Shown piece after piece: positions 1-5,050 of a DNA stretch of 5,768 nucleotides. How positions within the stretch are numbered: position 1 is the first letter of the stretch; each line of letters opens with the position of its first letter. This stretch comes from Opitutus sp. GAS368 (lineage in GTDB: Bacteria; Verrucomicrobiota; Verrucomicrobiae; Opitutales; UBA953). A program made the position numbers and the translations under genes. Location: assembly GCA_943332745.1 (NCBI GenBank), contig CALQQQ010000084.1:1-5768 (forward strand), in the 5' to 3' direction. The notes under the pieces were generated by a model, which was not told the origin of the DNA, made no database searches, and was given only the letters and a program-made list of their open reading frames with translations.

Positions 1-206
1 ACCAGGAATGCTACGCCGAGGTGAAGTCCCAGGCGATCAGCTACACGACCGGCGTCCCGGCCGCGATCGGCGGCGCGATGCTGGCCGGCGGTAAGTGGCT
101 CAAGCCTGGCGTCTGGAACATGGAAGAGATGAACCCGGATCCGTTCATGGAAGAGCTCAACAAGCGTGGCCTCCCTTGGCACGTGAAGGAACTCCCGGTC
201 GCCTGA
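1..206 (+). CDS. Carboxynorspermidine/carboxyspermidine synthase (saccharopine dehydrogenase family), C-terminal end
   Basis: This is the last 67 or so codons of a gene that begins before the window; the first whole codon is at base 3 and the TGA stop is at 204-206. The visible tail contains SQAISYTTGVPAAIGG, then GKWLKPGVWNMEEMNPDPF and LNKRGLPWHV, which resembles the C-terminal signature of saccharopine-dehydrogenase-like carboxynorspermidine synthases. Known for the family: these cytosolic enzymes reductively condense aspartate semialdehyde with putrescine or diaminopropane, using NADPH, to give carboxyspermidine or carboxynorspermidine. The next gene, 74 bases downstream on the same strand, encodes the decarboxylase for the following step, which strongly supports this reading over lysine metabolism. 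The Rossmann domain lies outside the window, so cofactor and substrate choice cannot be judged. The ATG/GTG codons inside the fragment are not starts. Confidence 0.85.
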   Translation, partial: QECYAEVKSQAISYTTGVPAAIGGAMLAGGKWLKPGVWNMEEMNPDPFMEELNKRGLPWHVKELPVA

Positions 207-218
207 ACGACCAAACCA

Positions 219-247
219 AAGCCCGCTGCAAAGCGGGCTTTTCGTTT
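219..247 (+). terminator. Intrinsic terminator after the synthase gene
   Basis: A perfect 8-bp stem (AAGCCCGC at 219-226 with GCGGGCTT at 233-240) encloses a 6-base loop and runs into TTCGTTT. It begins 12 bases after the synthase stop codon. Its position between two genes of one pathway is unusual, because it would limit read-through into nspC. Confidence 0.8.
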
Positions 248-280
248 GCACCGCTCTCCGACGCTCCCAATTTCACCCTC

Positions 281-1456
281 GTGTCCGACGCACTCACCGA
301 AGCTTTCCGCAAGGTCGACCTGAGCCAGGTCCCGAGCCCTTGCCACGTCCTCCATCGCGGCCTGCTGGAACAGAACCTCCGCATCCTGCGCTCGGTGATG
401 GACCGCTCCGGCGCCAAGATCCTCCTCGCGCTCAAGGGCTTCGCCCAGTTCAGCGAGGCGAAGCTGATCTCGAAATACCTCGTCGGCACCACGGCGAGCG
501 GCATCAACGAAGCCCTCCTCGGGCGCGAGGAATTCGGCGGCGAAGTCCACGCCTACTCGCCGGCCTTCAAGGACGAGGAGTTCGCCCACCTGCTGCGCGT
601 GGCCGACCACATCTCCTTCAATTCGCCGACGCAATGGAAGCGCCACAAGGCCGCCGCCCTGGCCGCCGGCCGCAAGCTCTCCTTCGGCCTCCGCGTCAAC
701 CCGGAGCACGCCGAGGTGGACGTCGAACTCTACAACCCCTGCGCCTCCGGCTCCCGCCTCGGCACCCTCCGCTCAGAGATCAAGTCGGCCGCCGACCTCG
801 AAGGCCTCGAGGGCCTCCACTTCCACACGATGTGCCAGCAGGGCTCTGACGTCCTCGAGCGCACGGTCGCGGCCTTCGAGGCCAAGTTCGGCGAGTTCAT
901 CCCTCAGCTGAAGTGGGTCAACTTCGGCGGCGGCCACCACATCACCCGCGAGGGCTACGACCTCGACCGCCTCGTGCGGATCATCACGGGCTTCCGCCAG
1001 CGCTGGGGCCAGCATATCCAGGTCTACCTCGAGCCCGGCGAGGCCATCGGCATCGGCACCGGGGTTCTGGTGGGCACCGTCCTCGACCTGGTCCATAACG
1101 GCGTCGATATCGCCATCATCGACATCTCAGCGACCAACCACATGCCAGACACCTTGGAGATGCCCTATCGCGCCGACATTATGGACGCCGACCTCCCGGG
1201 TAAGCTGCCCCATACCTATCGCCTTGGTAGCGTGACCTGTCTGGCTGGCGACGTCATCGGCGACTACTCCTTCCCCGCTCCGCTTAAAATCGGACAGCGC
1301 CTCGTCTTCATGGACATGTCGCACTACACGTTCGTCAAGAATACGACCTTCAATGGTGTGCCCCTCCCGGCGATCGCCAGCTTCGATCCTGCATCAGGCC
1401 AGACGCAGGTCGTCCGCCGCTTCGGCTACGCGGACTACAAGAACCGCCTTTCGTAG
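281..1456 (+). CDS. nspC: Carboxynorspermidine/carboxyspermidine decarboxylase
   Basis: The 391-residue product matches the usual NspC length of about 380. It is a PLP-dependent fold-III (alanine racemase/ODC-like) decarboxylase that converts carboxy(nor)spermidine to (nor)spermidine in the cytosol. Visible motifs in order: PSPCHVL at the start of the barrel (residues 18-24); the PLP lysine Lys52 in LLALKGFA; GLHFHTMCQQG (His180, His182, Cys185); the phosphate-binding glycine run NFGGGHH (214-220); LEPGEA (Glu251); ATNHMPDTLEMPYR; and Cys320 with Asp324 in CLAGDVIGDY, the C-terminal active-site segment. The GTG at 281 is chosen because family homology starts just downstream and the preceding stretch is the terminator of the previous gene. 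The frame stays open upstream to an ATG at 95, but that overlaps the synthase gene. No Shine-Dalgarno sequence is present. TAG stop at 1454-1456. Confidence 0.95.
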   Translation: MSDALTEAFRKVDLSQVPSPCHVLHRGLLEQNLRILRSVMDRSGAKILLALKGFAQFSEAKLISKYLVGTTASGINEALLGREEFGGEVHAYSPAFKDEEFAHLLRVADHISFNSPTQWKRHKAAALAAGRKLSFGLRVNPEHAEVDVELYNPCASGSRLGTLRSEIKSAADLEGLEGLHFHTMCQQGSDVLERTVAAFEAKFGEFIPQLKWVNFGGGHHITREGYDLDRLVRIITGFRQRWGQHIQVYLEPGEAIGIGTGVLVGTVLDLVHNGVDIAIIDISATNHMPDTLEMPYRADIMDADLPGKLPHTYRLGSVTCLAGDVIGDYSFPAPLKIGQRLVFMDMSHYTFVKNTTFNGVPLPAIASFDPASGQTQVVRRFGYADYKNRLS

Positions 1457-1472
1457 GCAGGGGGTATCTCTT

Positions 1473-1489
1473 GACCCGCAGGACGGGTC
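1473..1489 (+). other. Short hairpin after nspC, possible weak terminator
   Basis: GACCCG (1473-1478) and CGGGTC (1484-1489) form a 6-bp stem around a 5-base loop, starting 16 bases after the nspC stop. No T-run follows, so it is not a convincing intrinsic terminator. It could be a 3' stabilising hairpin or simply chance in GC-rich DNA. Confidence 0.3.
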
Positions 1490-1517
1490 GGGCAAGGATG
1501 TGCTCCATCAATCATCC

Positions 1518-2132
1518 ATGAAGACCCGCGAAATCATTCTCATCCTCATCGCCGCCGCCTTCGGTGGCGTGGCTATCGTCACCTGGTACGGTGAAGAAGA
1601 AGCCAACCAGCGGGCCGCCAAAATCAGCAAGGAAGCCACCGAAGCCCGCCTGAAGAGCGTCGCCGACATCAAGGCCCTCAACGACAAGGCCGCCAAGGAC
1701 GCTGGCGACGCCAAGAAAGCCGCCGACGAAGCAGGCAAGCAGGCCACCAACCTTCTCGCAAAAACCAAAGATGAAGCGGACAAGGCAGTAAAGCAGGCGC
1801 TCGCCGACCTCGCCAAGGCGAAGGAAGACGCCGCCAAGGCCGCGGTAAAGGCGGCGGAGCTCGAAAAAGCCAAAGCCGACGCCGCCAACCGCGTCAACGA
1901 ACTCACCGCCGAACTCGTCCGCCTCCGCGACGGCTCCGAACTGAAGGACGCCATCGCCAAGCAGAAGAAAGCCGAAGCTGACCTCGAAGCCGCTTCCACG
2001 GCCCTCCGCGACGCTAACGCTAAGGCCGCCGCCGCCACCGCCCGCGTGGCCGAACTTGAAGAAGAAAATCGCCGTCTCCGCGAACAGACTAAGGGTACTG
2101 ACAACGCTTCGCCCAACTACCGCGCGCTCTGA
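1518..2132 (+). CDS. Membrane-anchored Ala/Lys/Glu-rich coiled-coil protein, function unknown
   Basis: The product is 204 residues. The N-terminus is MKTREIILILIAAAFGGVAIV: two basic residues and then one hydrophobic segment (about residues 6-24), best read as a signal anchor with the rest in the periplasm. No lipobox or clear signal-peptidase site follows. Residues 25-190 are almost wholly helix-forming, with no Cys or His and no proline until the last few residues. The middle (about 55-120) fits an 11-residue repeat of Ala/Leu positions like LEA-type or hendecad coils. The end (about 150-190) fits heptads running through LEAASTALRDANAK and VAELEEENRRL. The tail is SPNYRAL. The ATG at 1518 is chosen because it places the anchor at the extreme N-terminus; the open frame upstream overlaps nspC. 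I do not recognise a named family. A cell-envelope spacer or TolA/LEA-like role is only a guess. Confidence 0.75.
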   Translation: MKTREIILILIAAAFGGVAIVTWYGEEEANQRAAKISKEATEARLKSVADIKALNDKAAKDAGDAKKAADEAGKQATNLLAKTKDEADKAVKQALADLAKAKEDAAKAAVKAAELEKAKADAANRVNELTAELVRLRDGSELKDAIAKQKKAEADLEAASTALRDANAKAAAATARVAELEEENRRLREQTKGTDNASPNYRAL

Positions 2133-2154
2133 GGTTCGCCTCAGCCGCCCGAAC

Positions 2155-2180
2155 AGCCCGACCGCTAGGTCGGGCTTTTT
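2155..2180 (+). terminator. Intrinsic terminator of the coiled-coil gene
   Basis: A 9-bp stem AGCCCGACC / GGTCGGGCT (2155-2163 with 2168-2176) closes a GCTA loop and ends in a run of five T (2176-2180). It starts 22 bases after the TGA. The convergent vsr stop codon lies only 6 bases beyond the T-run. Read on the minus strand the same hairpin is followed only by GTTCG, so it would serve vsr poorly. Confidence 0.88.
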
Positions 2181-2185
2181 CGTGC

Positions 2186-2626
2186 CTAGGCGAAAAGGCG
2201 GCGCAGCTTCGCGAGCAACCTCGGGCGCACCTTGGACCGCAACTCATGCTCCCACAGACGCACGACCTGCCAGCCGGCCCGGCGCAAGTTACGCGTGTCG
2301 CGGCGATCGCGCGCGCGGTTGCGCCCGAACTTCGCGCGCCAGAAGGCGGCATTCCCCTTCGGCTGCGTGCCGTGCCGCGGACAGCCATGCCAGAAACACC
2401 CGTCGACGAAGATCGCGATGCGCTTGGAGCTGAAGACAAAGTCGGGCCGCACGCGGAACGGCACGCCGCTGGCGCCGTGGCCGCGCAAGGTCCGTTGCCG
2501 ACGCCAGCCCGACCAGCCATGGGCCCTGAGCACGGCCGCCAAGGCGCCTTCCGTGGTGGCGTTGCCCCGCCCTCGCACCCTGGCCATCAGGGCGCTGCGC
2601 TGGGCGCGGGAATAGATGTCCGCCAT
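2186..2626 (-). CDS. vsr: Very short patch repair (Vsr-type) DNA mismatch endonuclease
   Basis: The 146-residue product is close to the usual Vsr length (E. coli about 156). Known role: nicks 5' of the T in T:G mismatches arising from deaminated 5-methylcytosine and starts short-patch repair. Motifs in order: Glu26 in the N-terminal helix (position of E. coli Glu25); Asp62 in RPDFVF, the metal-binding aspartate of the PD-(D/E)XK-like core (E. coli Asp51); VDGCFWHGC (74-82), the family signature; PRHGTQPKGNAAFW; GRNRARD (101-107); and GWQVVRLWEHEL near the end. Asp75 sits where E. coli has His64. Candidate zinc ligands are Cys77, Cys82, His85 and His127. The ATG at 2626 fits the MADIYS start typical of the family. 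There is no Shine-Dalgarno sequence and no cytosine methyltransferase beside it. The protein is very arginine-rich. Confidence 0.93.
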   Translation of the reverse strand: MADIYSRAQRSALMARVRGRGNATTEGALAAVLRAHGWSGWRRQRTLRGHGASGVPFRVRPDFVFSSKRIAIFVDGCFWHGCPRHGTQPKGNAAFWRAKFGRNRARDRRDTRNLRRAGWQVVRLWEHELRSKVRPRLLAKLRRLFA

Positions 2627-2643
2627 GTCGTATCATGGATATG

Positions 2644-2672
2644 AAACAGCCCGGGCCGCAAGGCCCGGGCTG
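2644..2672 (-). terminator. GC-rich hairpin terminator between porin and vsr (distal)
   Basis: Eleven perfect base pairs (CAGCCCGGGCC at 2647-2657 with 2662-2672) close a 4-base loop. On the minus strand the stem is followed by TTTCAT, so it can act as a second terminator for transcripts leaving the porin gene. Its base is only 20 bases upstream of the vsr start codon. Confidence 0.65.
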
Positions 2673-2687
2673 ATCGGCGCATCCGCC

Positions 2688-2720
2688 AACGAAAGAGGGC
2701 CGGCATCCCTGCCGGCCCTC
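2688..2720 (-). terminator. Intrinsic terminator of the porin gene (proximal)
   Basis: A 10-bp stem GAGGGCCGGC / GCCGGCCCTC (2695-2704 with 2711-2720) encloses a 6-base loop. On the minus strand it is followed by TTTCGTT. It begins 27 bases after the porin stop codon and is the first of two tandem hairpins. Confidence 0.8.
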
Positions 2721-2747
2721 GTGCAATGAAGCTAACCTTGGGTTGGC

Positions 2748-4064
2748 TTAGAACAGAACCTGAGCCTGGAGGCGGAAGATATCCGCATCGGCCTTACCGG
2801 TACCGACCACGCCGTTCAGAGTGGACGTTCCGGTGGCAAGGGAGGCGTCGCCGAGACGTTGGCTAGCCTTGGCCTTTTCGTAGCCGAGCATGATCTTTGC
2901 GTTGTGTTCTACGAAGTAGTAGTTCACGCCGACATAGACGCTATCGAACTTGTTGTAGAAGCCGCCAACGTTCTTCGCATCGCGATAGAGGTCAGCGAAG
3001 GAGGCGCCCTGTCCGTCGGTGTCGAGCTGCGAGTAGCGCACGATACCTTCGACCTGGTCGGTGAACTTGTAAGCGGCGAGGAGCGTGAAGCCTTCAGGCT
3101 TGCGCTCGACGGCGGCGCCACGGGCTTCGTTCGTGGTACCGATGTACTCAGCCTGAACGACCAGCTTGTCGAACTGCGACTTGATATACGGGTTGAAGCC
3201 GGAGATCGTGGCGGATTCCGTACCAGAACCAGGAGCGCCAGCAGCGTCACGAGTATCGCGAGCAGAACCCCAGTTGATACCGAGGGAATGCTTGTTGGTG
3301 TCGGTAACCTTGTAGGTGTAGATGAGGTTGGCGTAGAAACCCAGATCGTTGTTGGTGTTGGCAGTCTTCTCATCCTGGAGCGCGTTCACGGCAGCAAAGC
3401 CGTACTCAAGCGTCTGAGCAGCATCGACAGCGTACTTATTTGAGTAGTGGAGGCCGGTGTGGCGAGCGCCAAAGCCGAGACGACCCGAACCGGAACCAGC
3501 GCCTTCATTCCAGAAGCGGTTCGAGGCGGAGCGCTCGACGGTCAGGAGCTTGGAGGAGGAGGTGTTCTCTTCGAGACCCCACTGAACCTTCTGGTGACCA
3601 AGCACGATGGAACCGAGGGCGGTTTCAGCCGTGAAGATCGCCTTATCGAGCGACTTGTTGTCGGAATTCTTTTCAGCGAAGTTATAGACGATTTCGCCAG
3701 AGATGCCTTCGCCCATGTCAGCCTTGAATCCGAGGTAGAGTCGGCGCATGAATGCGCTGCTGATGTCGACGGACTGAGCTACGGTGCCCGAGTTGTTGGT
3801 GGTTTCGCCGGAGATAGACTCAAACTGAGTCTGGATGCGACCGGAGAAGGTGAGGCGCTTGGTAGCGTCTTCCTTGACGAAGACCTTGTTGAGGCCGGAG
3901 GCCGTACGAGCCTTGGCGGCTTCGTCCAGGGTCTTCGCGCGCTCTTCAGCGGTGATGAGGCCCTTCTTCACGAGAAGATCGAGCGTGGCTTTGTCTTGGG
4001 CGAAAGCCGAGACCGACGTAATGGCGGCAGCGGCGATCAGCATGGACTTGAGGGTGCTATTCAT
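2748..4064 (-). CDS. Outer-membrane porin, phosphate-selective porin O/P (OprO/OprP)-like
   Basis: The product is 438 residues. A clear Sec signal peptide, MNSTLKSMLIAAAAITSVSA then FA, has likely cleavage after Ala22 (AFA|QD). Residues 25-55 form a short amphipathic helical segment (LDLLVKKGLITAEERAKTL). From about residue 69 (RLTFSGRIQTQFE) the sequence is alternating beta-strand with aromatic girdle residues, for example LYLGFKADMGEGISGEIVYNF, and it ends in FRLQAQVLF. The terminal Phe is the beta-barrel assembly signal. Length and layout fit the OprO/P porin superfamily; substrate specificity cannot be read from sequence alone, and many members are general porins. Codons look less GC-rich and more selective (AAC, AAG, GGT, TAC) than in neighbouring genes, as expected for a highly expressed protein. 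A Pho-box-like promoter lies upstream and tandem terminators downstream, so it is probably monocistronic. No Shine-Dalgarno sequence precedes the ATG. Confidence 0.88.
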   Translation of the reverse strand: MNSTLKSMLIAAAAITSVSAFAQDKATLDLLVKKGLITAEERAKTLDEAAKARTASGLNKVFVKEDATKRLTFSGRIQTQFESISGETTNNSGTVAQSVDISSAFMRRLYLGFKADMGEGISGEIVYNFAEKNSDNKSLDKAIFTAETALGSIVLGHQKVQWGLEENTSSSKLLTVERSASNRFWNEGAGSGSGRLGFGARHTGLHYSNKYAVDAAQTLEYGFAAVNALQDEKTANTNNDLGFYANLIYTYKVTDTNKHSLGINWGSARDTRDAAGAPGSGTESATISGFNPYIKSQFDKLVVQAEYIGTTNEARGAAVERKPEGFTLLAAYKFTDQVEGIVRYSQLDTDGQGASFADLYRDAKNVGGFYNKFDSVYVGVNYYFVEHNAKIMLGYEKAKASQRLGDASLATGTSTLNGVVGTGKADADIFRLQAQVLF

Positions 4065-4090
4065 AGGTGTGGGTGCGGTTATGCGACCGG

Positions 4091-4124
4091 ACTATCTCAT
4101 CCTATTGTTACAGGATGAAGACGG
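4091..4124 (-). promoter_or_regulatory. Candidate Pho-regulated promoter of the porin gene
   Basis: On the minus strand CCGTCTTCATCCTGTAAC (4124-4107) resembles the PhoB box, two 7-base CTGTCAT/CTGTAAC-like units 11 bases apart, with about 13 of 18 positions agreeing with the E. coli consensus as I recall it. Ten bases further comes GATAGT (4096-4091), a 4/6 match to the -10 hexamer, at the spacing of classical Pho promoters. Transcription would start near 4084, giving a leader of about 20 bases. A 7-bp inverted repeat (TCATCCT/AGGATGA, 4097-4118) overlaps the box and could be an alternative operator. Confidence 0.4.
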
Positions 4125-4130
4125 TCGGGT

Positions 4131-4153
4131 GAAGAACCTGCCGTAAAGCAGGC
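4131..4153 (-). terminator. Weak hairpin terminator after the SDR gene
   Basis: On the minus strand CCTGC (4152-4148) pairs with GCAGG (4141-4137) around a 6-base loop, with one possible extra G-T pair, and is followed by TTCTTC. It lies 22 bases after the SDR stop. The stem is short, so termination before the porin promoter is plausible but not certain. Confidence 0.35.
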
Positions 4154-4174
4154 AGACTTAGACAGGCGGAAGCC

Positions 4175-5050
4175 TCAGAAAAGCTCACTTAAACCCGCAA
4201 AAACATCAGGAAACCGGGGTTTCCAGGCTAATTCCGAAGTGATTCGACCCGTCAAAACGATGCGATTCGGCTGGGTCCGCCCACCTTTTGCCACCCTAGG
4301 ACCTGCCGGAGCAGCCGGATCGAAGACCGGATCGGGCTGGCCCAACCGCACCGCGATCCACTTCGCGAGGGCTTCTTTCGTCACCGGATTCCCATCACAC
4401 ACATTATAGACACTGGCCCCGACGGGACCGGCGACGATCGCGGCGAGGATCGATGAGGCCGCATCATCGCGATGCAGATAATTGATGAAGTGATCCACGC
4501 GTCCGCCGATGACATTATCGCCACGGCGCAGCTGATCGACGAGGTGATGGCGACCTGGTCCGTATAATCCGCCGAAGCGCAGCACGCGTGCCTTCGCGAA
4601 GCCAGATGACAGCACGGCGTGTTCGCCGCCAAGAATCGCATCCGCGGTCGGCGCGCCGCCGACCGGAGAAGTCTCGTCGACCTTGCCGCCATCGTCCTGA
4701 CGATACACGCCGGTGGAACTGGTGAAAATGAAACAGGATGCGCCGACGCCCTTCGCCCAAGCCAGCGCGCGCTTCACGCCGACGTCGTAAGCTAAGGCAT
4801 AAGCCTCAGGCCCGCCGCCGCCAGTGCTGGCCGCATACACGACCGCATCAAACCGGTTCGGGAGCTTCGCCCAGTCGCCGGCTTGGATATCGAAAGCTTC
4901 GGCGGCGATGCCTTCGACGCGGAGCTTGTCGCGTGAGGCCTCCGAACGGACGACACCGAGCACGTCATGTCCGGCCGCACGCGCCTGTCGGGCGAACTCC
5001 GCGCCGACATACCCGCAACCGAGCACCGCAATCTTCAGCGAAATGCTCAC
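4175..5050 (-). CDS. Atypical NAD(P)-binding SDR, epimerase/dehydratase-like
   Basis: The 291-residue product has an extended-SDR Rossmann fold. Nucleotide-binding GCGYVG is at residues 11-16 after LKIAVL; Arg35 in GVVRS at the end of strand 2 hints at NADP; VVYAAS (70-75) follows strand 4; FIFTSSTGVY (107-116) is the conserved strand-5 motif; RFGGLYGPGR and FINYLHRDDAA are the extended-SDR C-terminal motifs. Where classical members have YxxxK, this protein reads ILGGEHAVL, so the catalytic Tyr-Lys pair is missing, as in the atypical YeeZ-like SDRs. The reaction is therefore unknown. Start: the GTG at 5050 forms a GTGA overlap with the lpxB stop and places the Rossmann strand at the N-terminus. 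A GTG at 5074 would add eight residues lying entirely within lpxB and is less likely. The tight overlap implies translational coupling with lpxB, though a lipid A role is not shown. Confidence 0.87.
   Translation of the reverse strand: MSISLKIAVLGCGYVGAEFARQARAAGHDVLGVVRSEASRDKLRVEGIAAEAFDIQAGDWAKLPNRFDAVVYAASTGGGGPEAYALAYDVGVKRALAWAKGVGASCFIFTSSTGVYRQDDGGKVDETSPVGGAPTADAILGGEHAVLSSGFAKARVLRFGGLYGPGRHHLVDQLRRGDNVIGGRVDHFINYLHRDDAASSILAAIVAGPVGASVYNVCDGNPVTKEALAKWIAVRLGQPDPVFDPAAPAGPRVAKGGRTQPNRIVLTGRITSELAWKPRFPDVFAGLSELF

Noticed and set aside
95..280. In-frame upstream extension of nspC to an ATG at 95
   Set aside because: It would overlap the synthase gene and translate through its terminator; NspC homology begins only after base 281.
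41..709. 222-residue open frame on the minus strand
   Set aside because: It lies opposite nspC and the synthase end, has low-complexity GC-driven composition and no family motif; it is a shadow of the high-GC genes.
1471..1499. TTGACC and AAGGAT as a promoter for the coiled-coil gene
   Set aside because: The -35 is good and the spacer is 17 bases, but the -10 matches only 3 of 6 positions and the region doubles as a hairpin; too weak to annotate.
1640..2000. Possible tandem DNA repeat in the coiled-coil gene
   Set aside because: The repetition is at the level of amino-acid type (Ala, Lys, Asp, Glu codons), not exact DNA units.
1508..2116. 202-residue minus-strand frame rich in Ser/Ala
   Set aside because: It is the mirror of the Lys/Ala/Glu codons of the coiled-coil gene, which explains its composition.
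2246..2644. Plus-strand frames opposite vsr
   Set aside because: The vsr reading shows conserved catalytic motifs; the opposite frames show none.
3447..4118. 223-residue plus-strand frame opposite the porin
   Set aside because: The porin has a signal peptide and beta-barrel end; the opposite frame is its antisense shadow with no start signal or motif.
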